A DNA stretch of 64,000 bases. It comes from Butyrivibrio sp. (lineage in GTDB: Bacteria; Bacillota; Clostridia; Lachnospirales; Lachnospiraceae). Location of the stretch: assembly GCA_016297265.1 (NCBI GenBank), contig JAEDHB010000002.1, positions 1 to 64,000 of the forward strand. The letters are read 5' to 3'. Shown here piece by piece: positions 45,143 through 54,025 of the stretch (positions within the stretch are counted from its first letter, which is position 1; every line of letters begins with the position of its first letter). The notes under the pieces were generated by a model. The model was not told the origin of the DNA, searched no databases, and worked only from the letters and a program-made list of their open reading frames with translations. The position numbers and the translations under genes are program-made.

Positions 45143-45580
45143 ATGAGTTCCAAAACAAAAATCTTTGTTCTAAAATTCAAGGAAATACTCTATACCGTTC
45201 TGTTCCTTGTTCTGGCAATTATTTTCGTAGTACTTATGATTATTCTAATCACCGGAAAATCACGTAAAAAGCAAGCGAAAGCAACCTCCTCCACCTATGT
45301 GCCGGGAGTATATACAACTTCAATAAATCTTGCCGGCAACTACGGCGACATAAGAGTAATGGTGGATGCGGATCAGATAAAATCCATTGATATGGTCTCA
45401 AGCGACGAGACCATTGTGACCTCAAATCCTGTTCTTAAGTCCTCTCTTGAGAATATATCAACGCAGGTAATTCAAAACAATTCCACTCAGAACATTACCT
45501 GCAACAACGACAGCAGATATACCTCACTTATGCTTTCTGAAGCAATAGAAGCAGCGCTGAGTAAAGCGCTGAATAAGTAA
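45143..45580 (+). CDS. Membrane-anchored protein with an FMN-bind-like domain
   Basis: A 145-residue protein with one N-terminal membrane helix (about 17-38) and an extracellular domain of about 85 residues. The domain has the order seen in FMN_bind proteins: YVPGVYTTSINLAGNYGDIRVMVDADQIKSID in the first half (more than 20 residues, so only its ends are diagnostic: PGVYTTS and VMVDADQIKSI), an Asn/Gln-rich helix and SRYTSLMLSEAIEAAL at the end, where flavinylated relatives have SGATxxS...AV.AL. The Thr is kept but the SGA is not. ATG 45143 has GGAG upstream. Confidence 0.6.
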   Translation: MSSKTKIFVLKFKEILYTVLFLVLAIIFVVLMIILITGKSRKKQAKATSSTYVPGVYTTSINLAGNYGDIRVMVDADQIKSIDMVSSDETIVTSNPVLKSSLENISTQVIQNNSTQNITCNNDSRYTSLMLSEAIEAALSKALNK

Positions 45581-45598
45581 CACATCAAGTATACCATA

Positions 45599-45627
45599 TT
45601 GAATTTTTGATAACAATATTCTATACT
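45599..45627 (+). promoter_or_regulatory. Promoter of nadE
   Basis: TTGAAT (45599-45604), 17-bp spacer and TATACT (45622-45627), about 37 bp before the AGGAGG-led ATG. Confidence 0.55.
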
Positions 45628-45664
45628 ATCTGATAGGACAAAAATTCCCCATTCAGGAGGTAAT

Positions 45665-47572
45665 ATGAAATACGATTTTATTAGATGTGCCGCGATGATT
45701 CCGACAATCAAGGTGGCCGACTGCCAATATAATGAAGCAGAGATAATCCGGCTTATGGATTCTGCTGCATCCGAGAAAGCTGAGGTTATTGTTTTCCCTG
45801 AGTTGTGCCTTACAGGATATACCTGTCAGGATCTCTTTCTCTGGGACACTCTGATCGAAAGTGCATACCGTTCTCTGATAAGAATTGCACAACACAGCGA
45901 AGGGCTCAATGGAATTTTTTTCGTGGGAGCTCCGATACGATATCAGAACAAGCTGTATAATTGCGCAGTTGCAATTTGTAACGGCAACATACTTGGAATT
46001 GTACCGAAAACATTTCTTCCAAATTATTCAGAATTCTATGAGGCCAGACATTTTGCCCCTGCGCCGCAGTACACTGACGTTATTATTTTGCCGGAAATCG
46101 GCGAGATTCCTTTCGGAACCGATTTGCGTTTCTGTTGCAGCGAAAACAGTAAGCTCATCATCTCCGCTGAGATTTGTGAAGATGTATGGGCTCCGTGCCC
46201 TCCAAGCACCGGACATGCTGTCAATGGTGCCACACTTATTGTCAATTGCTCTGCAAGCGACGAGACCACGGGCAAATACCTTTACCGCAGGCAGCTGATT
46301 TCAAGCCAGTCCGCTTCCACGGTAACTGCCTATGTATATTGCAATGCGGGCGAGGGCGAGTCTACTCAGGACCTTGTATTCGGCGGTCAGAGCATTATTG
46401 CTGAAAACGGAACGATTCTCAATGAGTCAAAGCGATTCATCAATGAATCCATCTGTGCGGATGTGGATTTGGGAAGAATCATTGCAGAGCGTCAGCGCAT
46501 GACCACCTTCGAAATGCAGAACGACGATGAATACATTGATGTATTCTTTTCCCTCAAAGATTCTGATGAGGATATAAAAAGAACCTACAGCACCAAACCT
46601 TTTGTACCTGACGACAAATCAGAACGTGATGCACGATGTGAAGAGATTCTTACCATCCAGGCAATGGGACTCAAAAAGAGGCTTAACCACACCGGCTGCC
46701 GAACAGCAATCATAGGCATTTCCGGCGGTCTTGATTCCACTCTTGCCCTGTTAGCTACCGTAAAAGCCTTTGATATGGCCGCAATTTCACGCAAAAACAT
46801 TATCTGCGTTACAATGCCATGTTTCGGAACCACGGACAGAACCTACAATAACGCCTGCCATCTGGTTGAAAAGCTTGGTGCAACCCTTAAGGAAATCAAT
46901 ATCAATGAGGCTGTAATCCTCCACTTTTCGGATATCGGTCACGACCCGGATATCCATGATGTAACCTATGAAAACAGTCAGGCAAGGGAGCGAACACAGA
47001 TACTTATGGATCTTGCCAACAAATATAACGGAATGGTAATAGGCACCGGCGATATGTCCGAGCTTGCCCTTGGTTGGGCAACCTACAACGGCGACCATAT
47101 GTCAATGTACGGCGTAAACTGTTCCATTCCTAAAACTCTGGTCAGACATCTTGTCAATTATTATGCGGATACATGCAATGAGCCGGAGCTTTCATCAGTA
47201 CTTATTGATGTGTTGGACACTCCGGTAAGTCCTGAGCTTCTGCCACCGGTTGATGGTATTATTTCGCAAAAAACAGAGGACCTTGTAGGCCCGTATGAAC
47301 TTCATGACTTTTTCTTATACTATGTTATGAGATTTGGCTATGCGCCTAAAAAAATCCAATATCTGGCATATTTAGCCTTCGACACGGTTTATGACAAAGC
47401 AACCATCAACAAATGGCTTAAAACCTTCTATCGTCGTTTCTTTGCACAGCATTTCAAACGTTCGTGCCTTCCTGACGGACCAAAGGTCGGTTCTGTTGCA
47501 TTATCGCCACGAGGCGACTTGAGAATGCCAAGCGATGCCTGCGTAAATATATGGATTAAAGAATTAGAATAA
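45665..47572 (+). CDS. nadE: Glutamine-dependent NAD+ synthetase
   Basis: A 635-residue enzyme that makes NAD from deamido-NAD with glutamine as nitrogen donor. The N-terminal nitrilase-like glutaminase domain (about 1-270) has Glu in VFPELCLTGYTCQD, Lys in GIVPKTFLPNY and Cys in SAEICEDVWAPCPP. The C-terminal synthetase domain has the ATP loop GISGGLDSTLALL, GTGDMSELALGWATYNGDHM and a C-terminal FKRSCLPDGPKVGSV. AGGAGG precedes the ATG. It is transcribed alone and ends at a strong terminator. Confidence 0.97.
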   Translation: MKYDFIRCAAMIPTIKVADCQYNEAEIIRLMDSAASEKAEVIVFPELCLTGYTCQDLFLWDTLIESAYRSLIRIAQHSEGLNGIFFVGAPIRYQNKLYNCAVAICNGNILGIVPKTFLPNYSEFYEARHFAPAPQYTDVIILPEIGEIPFGTDLRFCCSENSKLIISAEICEDVWAPCPPSTGHAVNGATLIVNCSASDETTGKYLYRRQLISSQSASTVTAYVYCNAGEGESTQDLVFGGQSIIAENGTILNESKRFINESICADVDLGRIIAERQRMTTFEMQNDDEYIDVFFSLKDSDEDIKRTYSTKPFVPDDKSERDARCEEILTIQAMGLKKRLNHTGCRTAIIGISGGLDSTLALLATVKAFDMAAISRKNIICVTMPCFGTTDRTYNNACHLVEKLGATLKEININEAVILHFSDIGHDPDIHDVTYENSQARERTQILMDLANKYNGMVIGTGDMSELALGWATYNGDHMSMYGVNCSIPKTLVRHLVNYYADTCNEPELSSVLIDVLDTPVSPELLPPVDGIISQKTEDLVGPYELHDFFLYYVMRFGYAPKKIQYLAYLAFDTVYDKATINKWLKTFYRRFFAQHFKRSCLPDGPKVGSVALSPRGDLRMPSDACVNIWIKELE

Positions 47573-47577
47573 AGATT

Positions 47578-47607
47578 CAGGGGTATCACATTACCGTGAT
47601 ACCCCTG
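47578..47607. terminator. Strong intrinsic terminator after nadE
   Basis: A perfect 12-bp stem CAGGGGTATCAC (47578-47589) with GTGATACCCCTG (47596-47607), 6-base loop and ATTTTGT on the plus strand. It also stands 20 bp from the end of the convergent rubrerythrin-fusion gene. Confidence 0.88.
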
Positions 47608-47627
47608 ATTTTGTAAAAGGTAAAATA

Positions 47628-48806
47628 TTAATAATTTTCTTTTCTGACTTCAAAGTAGGCCTGCGGATGATTACATACCGGACACACCTCAGGGGCACTG
47701 AGACCAACTACAATATGTCCGCAGTTGCGGCACTCCCATATAGTTACGCCACTCTTTGTAAATACCTCCATAGCCTCCACATTCTTAAGAAGAGCCCGAT
47801 ATCTTTCTTCATGCATTTTTTCAATAGCACCTACTCCTCTGAATTGTGCTGCTAATTCAGGGAATCCCTCTTCTTCCGCATCCTTCGCCATTCTCTCATA
47901 CATATCGGTCCATTCAGCATTCTCACCTTCTGCTGCATGAAGCAGGTTTGCAGGAGTGTCTCCAAGCTCTCCCAATGCTTTAAACCAAAGTTTTGCATGC
48001 TCCTTCTCATTCTCTGCTGTCTGCAAAAACATCGCAGCAATCTGTTCATATCCCGCATTCTTTGCCACGGATGCAAAATATGTGTATTTATTTCTCGCCT
48101 GGGATTCACCTGCAAATGCCTCCCTGAGATTCTTTTCCGTCTTTGTGCCTGCATACTTTCCTGCATTAGTATTATTACTGTCTGATTTGATTACTTTTTC
48201 AAAATCAGATGCAGGATGCTTACATAATGGACAAATGAAATCCTCCGGCAACTCTTCGCCGACATATTCATATCCGCAAATTCTGCATCTCCACACTGTC
48301 TGTCCGTCCGGAGTTGTTCCCACTGCTTCCGGCTTCGGCTTGATATTGTTCATATAGTACTCATATGTTGCGGATGGTTCAGCGCTAAGAACCTCCATAT
48401 CGGTTATCTCTCCGACAAACATTGTATGTGAGCCCAAATCCTCAGTCTTATTTACTTTGACGGAAATGTATGCATTGGTCCCGCCGGTGACATAGAGAAT
48501 GTTGTTAGCTCCTCTTTTGCAGTCCGAAAAATCAGCAAATTTGTCCACTTCTCTTCCGCTTTGAAATCCAAACCGCCTGAACAACTCAAAATTCGCTTTA
48601 CGGCTGATTACAGATACCGTAAATAATCCCGTTCTCATTATCATATCATGAGTGTAATTTGCCTTATTAACACAAATACTCATCTGATTAGGTTCAGAAG
48701 CTGCCTGAATAGCTGTATTAATAATACATCCGTTGTCCTTATCCCCCTCTCTTGCGGTTAGCACAAATAATCCGTAACTCAATTTATACATTGCCTTTTT
48801 ATCCAT
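47628..48806 (-). CDS. Flavin reductase-rubredoxin-rubrerythrin-rubredoxin fusion protein
   Basis: A 392-residue protein with four domains: flavin-reductase-like FMN domain (1 to about 155), rubredoxin (Cys174, 177, 192, 195), ferritin-like di-iron rubrerythrin (about 222-352, with [21 protein letters not shown] and EKMHEERY carboxylate/His ligands) and a second rubredoxin-like knuckle (Cys359, 362, 375, 378). The first two domains match high-molecular-weight rubredoxin. The whole chain could take electrons from NAD(P)H-reduced flavin through rubredoxin to the di-iron site and reduce peroxide or oxygen. AAGGAGG precedes ATG 48806. Confidence 0.93.
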   Translation of the reverse strand: MDKKAMYKLSYGLFVLTAREGDKDNGCIINTAIQAASEPNQMSICVNKANYTHDMIMRTGLFTVSVISRKANFELFRRFGFQSGREVDKFADFSDCKRGANNILYVTGGTNAYISVKVNKTEDLGSHTMFVGEITDMEVLSAEPSATYEYYMNNIKPKPEAVGTTPDGQTVWRCRICGYEYVGEELPEDFICPLCKHPASDFEKVIKSDSNNTNAGKYAGTKTEKNLREAFAGESQARNKYTYFASVAKNAGYEQIAAMFLQTAENEKEHAKLWFKALGELGDTPANLLHAAEGENAEWTDMYERMAKDAEEEGFPELAAQFRGVGAIEKMHEERYRALLKNVEAMEVFTKSGVTIWECRNCGHIVVGLSAPEVCPVCNHPQAYFEVRKENY

Positions 48807-48833
48807 ATTCTGCCTCCTTTTGAATATATTACT

Positions 48834-48863
48834 ATTATATCTTAAAACCCTCTGCAAAGTAAA
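48834..48863 (-). promoter_or_regulatory. Likely promoter of the rubrerythrin-fusion gene
   Basis: Minus-strand TTTACT (48858-48863), 18-bp spacer and TATAAT (48834-48839). The -35 box lies in the loop of the terminator of the upstream lipoprotein gene. Confidence 0.45.
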
Positions 48864-48872
48864 CAGAGGGTT
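48846..48872 (-). terminator. Intrinsic terminator after the small lipoprotein gene
   Basis: A 9-bp stem AACCCTCTG (48846-48854) with CAGAGGGTT (48864-48872), 9-base loop, followed by TTTTAAG on the minus strand. Confidence 0.75.
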
Positions 48873-48878
48873 CAAAAA

Positions 48879-49151
48879 CTATTCAACGATATCTTTAATC
48901 ATTGTTCCTGTGTCATCGAATATTGTCTCGATATCGTTACCGATTTCATCCAGTTTTCCGGTAGTTGCTGAATTATTATTTCCATTGCTTTCAGTCTCCC
49001 GGTTGGTTGATGTTTCTCTATTTGTTGTGGTCTCTCGACTAGTACCTGGTTGGTTACTCCCATTGTTATCGTCGTCAGAGCCACAGCCGGTAAGACTTAC
49101 CATACATGCCGAAAAAGCCAGACCTAATACTAAATATTTTAACTTTCTCAT
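48879..49151 (-). CDS. Small Thr/Asn-rich lipoprotein
   Basis: A 90-residue lipoprotein: signal peptide with lipobox SLTGC (residues 19-23), then a low-complexity stretch rich in Asn, Thr, Arg and Glu (RETTTNRETSTNRETES) and a C-terminal helix (IGNDIETIFDDTGTMIKDIV). No family recognised. AAGGAG precedes the ATG. It follows dapB by 51 bp and may be on the same transcript, ending at a terminator. Confidence 0.8.
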   Translation of the reverse strand: MRKLKYLVLGLAFSACMVSLTGCGSDDDNNGSNQPGTSRETTTNRETSTNRETESNGNNNSATTGKLDEIGNDIETIFDDTGTMIKDIVE

Positions 49152-49202
49152 AACAACACTCCTTTTATTGATATGTTGTTATTATGTACAGAAAATAAAA
49201 TA

Positions 49203-49958
49203 TTATCCGATAACATCTTTCATTGTATAAAACCCTGCATCTTTTCCGTTAAGGAATTTTGCTGCTTCAACTGCACCTTTGGCAAAAATTGACTTTGAAT
49301 AAGCTGTATGTTTTAATTCAATAACTTCATCTTCGCCTGCAAAAATAATTTCGTGCTCACCGACAATTGTTCCTCCTCTTACGGCACTGATGCCGATTTC
49401 TTTCTGAGGTCTTTTAATTCTGTCAGCACTTCTGTCAAATTTGTAATCATATTTTTCAGGAAGGCTTTCATTGATTGCATCAGCAAGTGCAAGTGCTGTT
49501 CCGCTTGGTGCGTCAAGCTTAAGTCTGTGATGCTTTTCAACAATTTCAATATCAAACCCTGCCTCAGCAAACAAAGCTGAAACCTGTTTTAATATCTTAG
49601 TGAGTGTATTGATACCAAGTGACATATTTGCAGAACGCAATACCGCACAGGTCTTGCTAAGCTCCTCTATTCTGCCAATCTGTTCCTCCGAAAGTCCGGT
49701 GGTACATACAACTACCGGAGTTTTGGTTTTTGAACAATAATCAACAAGTCCGTCAATGGCATTTACCGAACAGAAATCAATAATGACATCTGCTTCAACA
49801 TTACAGTCATTGATATTGGAAAATACAGGATATGCATTGTGTCCGTCATCAAACATATCTATTCCGGCAACGATTTGTGCATTGGCGTCCGCTTCCACAA
49901 TTCCTGTGATAACCTGACCCATTTTGCCGTTGCATCCATGCATAATTATTCTGGTCAT
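49203..49958 (-). CDS. dapB: 4-hydroxy-tetrahydrodipicolinate reductase
   Basis: A 251-residue enzyme of the lysine/diaminopimelate pathway. The nucleotide loop is HGCNGKMGQVI, the catalytic segment EIVEKHHRLKLDAPSGTAL, and the C-terminus HTAYSKSIFAKGAVEAAKFL, all typical. It reduces the product of DapA with NAD(P)H. It follows dapA by 15 bp and shares its lysine riboswitch. Confidence 0.96.
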   Translation of the reverse strand: MTRIIMHGCNGKMGQVITGIVEADANAQIVAGIDMFDDGHNAYPVFSNINDCNVEADVIIDFCSVNAIDGLVDYCSKTKTPVVVCTTGLSEEQIGRIEELSKTCAVLRSANMSLGINTLTKILKQVSALFAEAGFDIEIVEKHHRLKLDAPSGTALALADAINESLPEKYDYKFDRSADRIKRPQKEIGISAVRGGTIVGEHEIIFAGEDEVIELKHTAYSKSIFAKGAVEAAKFLNGKDAGFYTMKDVIG

Positions 49959-49973
49959 AATTTTGTTCTCCTA

Positions 49974-50861
49974 TTATTTAATTAAGCCGTAGTTTACCAT
50001 TGCTTTTCTCAATTTTTCAAGATTTGCAGGTTCCATAGGGCTGAGTGGAAGTCTGAGCGGTCCGACATCCATTCCCATAAGATTGAGAGCATGTTTTACA
50101 GGAATTGGATTAACCTCACAGAATAAAGCTGTGATAAGCTCAATGGCATCAAGCTGTTTTCTGCATGCACTCTGAACATCTCCTTTGAGATAATCTGCTA
50201 CGATTTCGTGTGTCTGTCTTGGAGCAACATTTGACAGAACAGAGATAACACCTTTTCCTCCGAGTGATAAAATTGGAACAATCTGGTCATCATTGCCTGA
50301 ATAAAGTTCAAAATTGCTGTCCATAATGCTCATAAGTTTTGCAATCTGTGAAAGATTTCCTGTTGCTTCTTTGATACCTACAACATTTTTTGTCTCTTTT
50401 ACAATTGTTGCAACCGTGTCAGGAAGGAGATTACATCCTGTTCTGCTTGGAACGTTGTAGAGAATAACCGGTATTTTTACCGAATCTGCAACATTTTTGA
50501 AATGTGCAACAAGTCCGGACTGTGTAGCTTTGTTATAGTATGGAGTTACACACAAAAGAGCATCTGCTCCGGTCTGCTCTGCTTTAACTGAAAGTTCAAC
50601 TGCACTTGCTGTACAGTTTGAACCTGTTCCGGCGATTACCGGAATTCTTCCTTTTACCTGATCCACGCAGAATTTCACAACATCGATGTGCTCCTGCTCT
50701 GAAAGAGTAGCCGCTTCACCTGTTGTTCCGCAGATGATGATACTGTCCGTCTGGTTATTAATCTGAAATTCTAATAATTCGGCTAATTTTTCATAATTAA
50801 CGCTGCCGTCTGCGTTCATTGGTGTAACTATCGCAACACCCGCTCCTGTAAATACTGACAT
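49974..50861 (-). CDS. dapA: 4-hydroxy-tetrahydrodipicolinate synthase
   Basis: A 295-residue aldolase that condenses pyruvate with aspartate semialdehyde. GTTGEAATLSEQEH holds the substrate Thr pair, VTPYYNKATQSGLVAHF the catalytic Tyr, ILYNVPSRTGCNL the Arg region, and VVGIKEATGNL the Schiff-base Lys. AGGAGG precedes the ATG. It is the first gene after a lysine riboswitch and terminator. Confidence 0.97.
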   Translation of the reverse strand: MSVFTGAGVAIVTPMNADGSVNYEKLAELLEFQINNQTDSIIICGTTGEAATLSEQEHIDVVKFCVDQVKGRIPVIAGTGSNCTASAVELSVKAEQTGADALLCVTPYYNKATQSGLVAHFKNVADSVKIPVILYNVPSRTGCNLLPDTVATIVKETKNVVGIKEATGNLSQIAKLMSIMDSNFELYSGNDDQIVPILSLGGKGVISVLSNVAPRQTHEIVADYLKGDVQSACRKQLDAIELITALFCEVNPIPVKHALNLMGMDVGPLRLPLSPMEPANLEKLRKAMVNYGLIK

Positions 50862-51024
50862 CTATATGTCCTCCTATTAAATATACTAAATAGAATAAGT
50901 TCTGCTATTTATGTATTCATCTCATGTATATGCGGCCAACGTATTCCTGCCTGGCAGACACCCGGCTCAGGCCGTCATAAAGAATTCGTACAAAACAAAT
51001 TGCTTAATAATCCGTTATTGTACC
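50862..51024 (-). other. Long dapA leader downstream of the riboswitch terminator
   Basis: About 160 bases lie between the riboswitch terminator and the dapA start. They hold a GCCTG/CAGGC inverted repeat (50949-50953 with 50968-50972) and the dapA ribosome site. No gene or known element is recognised. Confidence 0.4.
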
Positions 51025-51054
51025 AAAAAAGAGTTGACGCAAAACGTCAACTCT
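51025..51054 (-). terminator. Riboswitch-controlled terminator before dapA
   Basis: On the minus strand a 10-bp stem (AGAGTTGACG with CGTCAACTCT, 51045-51054 and 51030-51039, 5-base loop) is followed by six T (51025-51030). It stands 33 bases after the end of the lysine aptamer, as the expression platform. Confidence 0.9.
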
Positions 51055-51086
51055 CAAAGTTCTACTCAATCAATGAATAACACTTC

Positions 51087-51248
51087 AAGTAGCTCTCCAT
51101 CTTGCGATGACAGTAGCATGGCTGTTAACCATACTCCCAGCATACGGACCTTCAGGAATCCGTCGCTTCGGCATCGTTCCCTTTGGGCTATGTTCATCTG
51201 TGCCTGACACATCACATAGCTTACTGATTAACAATGCGACCTCTACTT
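51087..51248 (-). ncRNA. Lysine riboswitch (L-box) aptamer
   Basis: On the minus strand the sequence starts AAGTAGAGGTCGC and ends AGAGCTACTT, whose ends pair as P1. Conserved L-box blocks are seen in between: AAAGGGAACGATGCCGAAG, GCTGGGAG, and ACTGTCATCGCAAGATGGAGA. With lysine bound the downstream terminator would form and shut dapA-dapB. Assignment rests on matching core blocks by eye. Confidence 0.92.
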
Positions 51249-51265
51249 AAACTATTTGTAAGCAA

Positions 51266-51294
51266 AGTGTAACACCATAAATATACAATGTCAA
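51266..51294 (-). promoter_or_regulatory. Promoter of the riboswitch-dapA-dapB operon
   Basis: Minus-strand perfect TTGACA (51289-51294), 17-bp spacer and TACACT (51266-51271), about 15 bp before the aptamer. Confidence 0.7.
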
Positions 51295-51303
51295 CCTTCT
51301 TTT

Positions 51304-51939
51304 TTATTCATCACTTTCAATAAGGTCTATTTTACTTACCGATACTTCGTAGGCAACTCTCTTAACACATTCTTCCTCGCTGATTTTTTTGGTATATTCC
51401 CTGCTTTGAATTCTTCCGTTTACCTGAATATGGCTTCCCACAGAAAATCCTGCCGCATATCTGGCATTTCTTCCCCAGGCAATACATGGAATGTAATCAG
51501 ACTTGCCATATGGACGGTTAACTGCTATAAGAACGTCTGCAATTTCCCTTCCCAACGGTGTTTTGCGATAGACCGGAGGCTTGCATATATATCCGTCCAG
51601 AAAAATGCTGTTGGTGCTGATATGTTCATCGCACGTCTCCACATAGTTGAGTTCCCTCACAAATATGGAAAGAACCAGTCTGTTCTTGGTCTCTTCGTGT
51701 CTGTTGTAGGATCTGAATTGTCCCTGTGCCTCCACAAGAACCCCCCTCAAATCCTCATTGACGTCCACCAGTCTCTCAGATACCATAAGCGGAATAATAT
51801 CAACGCTGTTGCTGAGTCTGTTTACGGATATATCCACGGTGTAAAATCCCTCACCATACACCTCATGGCTATACTCAAACTCGCTCACCACTTCACCGAC
51901 TATGGTAACCTTATTGTTTTCGATAATATTTTCAATCAT
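51304..51939 (-). CDS. Single-stranded DNA-binding protein with two OB folds
   Basis: A 211-residue protein. The second half (about 105-205) is a recognisable SSB OB fold (LDGYICKPPVYRKTPLGREI, DYIPCIAWGRNARYA, GSHIQVNGRIQSREY). The first half (about 8-95) also looks like an OB fold with KVTIVGEVVSEFEYSHEV and GVLVEAQGQFRSYN. The usual acidic SSB tail is reduced to ESDE. Bacterial housekeeping SSB has one OB fold and a DxDDxPF-like tail, so this is a clostridial variant and probably not the replicative SSB. GGGAG lies 10 bp before the ATG. Confidence 0.82.
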   Translation of the reverse strand: MIENIIENNKVTIVGEVVSEFEYSHEVYGEGFYTVDISVNRLSNSVDIIPLMVSERLVDVNEDLRGVLVEAQGQFRSYNRHEETKNRLVLSIFVRELNYVETCDEHISTNSIFLDGYICKPPVYRKTPLGREIADVLIAVNRPYGKSDYIPCIAWGRNARYAAGFSVGSHIQVNGRIQSREYTKKISEEECVKRVAYEVSVSKIDLIESDE

Positions 51940-52056
51940 TCTTTGGTTTCTCCCTTCTTATTTACCTCTGGCATATTAACCCACTGCCAATAGTTGATTA
52001 AATATTTTATCCTTATTATATTATGCCACATTTTCATCCGTTAGAACAAAAAATTG

Positions 52057-52084
52057 TTGATAATAAAAAAAAATGTGTTAAAAT
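52057..52084 (+). promoter_or_regulatory. Promoter of typA
   Basis: TTGATA (52057-52062), 16-bp spacer with a run of A, and TAAAAT (52079-52084), 46 bp before the ATG. Confidence 0.55.
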
Positions 52085-52129
52085 GGTACTGTTTGTATTT
52101 GGAAAAGAACAAAACCTTTGGAGGAAAAT

Positions 52130-53968
52130 ATGGTAACAAGTCGTGAAGATATAAGAAATATTGCCATTATCGCCCATGTAGATCATGGTAAAACAACACT
52201 CGTTGACGAACTGTTAAAGCAGAGCGGAACATTCAGAGATAATCAGGAAGTTGCTGAAAGAGTTATGGATTCCAATGATATTGAAAGAGAACGAGGAATT
52301 ACAATTCTTTCCAAAAATACTGCTGTGCATTACAAAAATACAAAAATTAACATCATCGACACTCCGGGTCATGCTGATTTCGGCGGTGAAGTTGAACGCG
52401 TATTAAAGATGGTTAACGGGGTAATTTTAGTAGTTGATGCCTACGAGGGTGTAATGCCTCAGACAAAATTTGTTTTGAGAAAAGCTCTTGAACTTGACCT
52501 TGATCTGATTGTTTGTGTCAACAAAATCGACCGTCCGGAAGCAAGGCCTGAGGAAGTATGCGATGAAATACTTGAGCTTCTTCTTGAGCTTGATGCCAAC
52601 GATAAACAGCTTGACTGTCCATTCATATTTGCCTCTGCAAGAGCAGGATATGCAAAATACAATATAGATGACAATTCTGATAATATGGAGCCTCTTTTTG
52701 AGACAATTATCAAAAACATCCCTGCCCCTGAAGGGGATATTGAGGCGCCTCTTCAGGTACTGATAAGCACAATAGATTACAACGACTATGTCGGAAGAAT
52801 TGGTGTCGGCAAAGTCGACAACGGTACAATTAAAGTTAACCAGGAGGTTATGATTGTCAATCATCATGATCCTGACCGCCATGAAAGAGTAAAGGTTACA
52901 AAGCTCTACGAATATGACGGACTTAACAAGATTGAAGTTACGGAAGCCACCGTCGGCTCCATCGTTGCCATATCCGGAATATCTGATATCAAAATCGGTG
53001 ACACCATCTGTTCCGTGGACGAGGCTGTAGCAATCCCATTCCAAAAGATTTCCGAGCCTACCATCGCTATGAATTTTATGGTTAATGACTCCCCTCTTGC
53101 AGGTCAGGAAGGAAAATATGTCACCTCAAGACACCTTCGAGACAGACTTATGAGAGAGCTCAATACAGATGTAAGTCTTCGCGTTGAAGAAACGGAAAAC
53201 ATGGATGCATTCAAAGTATCAGGCCGTGGAGAGCTTCACCTCTCAGTTCTTATTGAAAATATGCGCCGCGAAGGATATGAATTCGCAGTAAGCAAAGCCG
53301 AGGTTCTCTACCACTATGACGAGCGTGGCAACAAGCTTGAACCGATGGAAATTGCATATGTTGATGTTCCGGAGGATTGTTCCGGAACGGTAATCCAAAA
53401 ATTAAGTATCCGCAAGGGCGAACTCAACGGTATGGCACCTCTTGCAGACGGCACAACAAGACTTGAATTCTCAATTCCTTCAAGAGGACTTATCGGATAC
53501 ACCAATGAATTTCTCACGGACACCAAGGGAAGCGGTGTTATTAATACCATTTTTGATGAATACGGCCCTTACAAAGGAGAAATCCAGTACAGAAAACAGG
53601 GTTCCCTCATAGCATTTGAAAGCGGCGAATCCATCACCTACGGACTCTTCAACGCTCAGGAACGAGGAACTCTTTTCATCGGCCCGGGAACAAAGGTATA
53701 CGGCGGAATGATTGTTGGTCAGACCGGTCGTGCGGAGGACATAGAGGTAAATGTATGTAAGACAAAACACCTTTCCAATACCCGTTCATCAAGCGCAGAT
53801 GAAGCCTTGAGACTTGTTCCTCCAAAGATTATGAGTCTTGAACAGTCCCTTGAATTCATTGATACGGACGAATTGCTTGAGGTTACACCAAAGAGTTTAA
53901 GAATCAGAAAGAAAATTCTCGATTCAACCTTAAGATACAGGGCTAAAAAGAATTCAGCCAACCAGTAA
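52130..53968 (+). CDS. typA: Ribosome-associated GTPase TypA/BipA
   Basis: A 612-residue translational GTPase. G motifs: AHVDHGKTTLVDELL (G1), RGITILSKN (G2), DTPGHADFGGEVERVL (G3), NKIDRPEARP (G4). The C-terminal domain has KGELNGMAPLADGTTRLEF and the SNTRSSSADEALRL segment diagnostic of TypA over EF-G and LepA. It helps ribosome assembly and stress growth. The start is ATG 52130 with GGAGG; a TTG four codons earlier overlaps that site. Confidence 0.97.
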   Translation: MVTSREDIRNIAIIAHVDHGKTTLVDELLKQSGTFRDNQEVAERVMDSNDIERERGITILSKNTAVHYKNTKINIIDTPGHADFGGEVERVLKMVNGVILVVDAYEGVMPQTKFVLRKALELDLDLIVCVNKIDRPEARPEEVCDEILELLLELDANDKQLDCPFIFASARAGYAKYNIDDNSDNMEPLFETIIKNIPAPEGDIEAPLQVLISTIDYNDYVGRIGVGKVDNGTIKVNQEVMIVNHHDPDRHERVKVTKLYEYDGLNKIEVTEATVGSIVAISGISDIKIGDTICSVDEAVAIPFQKISEPTIAMNFMVNDSPLAGQEGKYVTSRHLRDRLMRELNTDVSLRVEETENMDAFKVSGRGELHLSVLIENMRREGYEFAVSKAEVLYHYDERGNKLEPMEIAYVDVPEDCSGTVIQKLSIRKGELNGMAPLADGTTRLEFSIPSRGLIGYTNEFLTDTKGSGVINTIFDEYGPYKGEIQYRKQGSLIAFESGESITYGLFNAQERGTLFIGPGTKVYGGMIVGQTGRAEDIEVNVCKTKHLSNTRSSSADEALRLVPPKIMSLEQSLEFIDTDELLEVTPKSLRIRKKILDSTLRYRAKKNSANQ

Positions 53969-53978
53969 CATATACACT

Positions 53979-54000
53979 CAGCGTCTCCTTTGAGACGCTG
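53979..54000. terminator. Hairpin between typA and the MATE gene
   Basis: A perfect 9-bp stem CAGCGTCTC (53979-53987) with GAGACGCTG (53992-54000) and 4-base loop, followed by TTGCAATTTG. The T run is weak, so read-through into the MATE gene is likely. Confidence 0.5.
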
Positions 54001-54025
54001 TTGCAATTTGAAAGGAAAAGAATTA

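Noticed and set aside
45552..45571. Inverted repeat at the end of the FMN-bind-like gene
   Set aside because: The 7-bp stem lies in coding sequence and has no T run, so it is not called a terminator.
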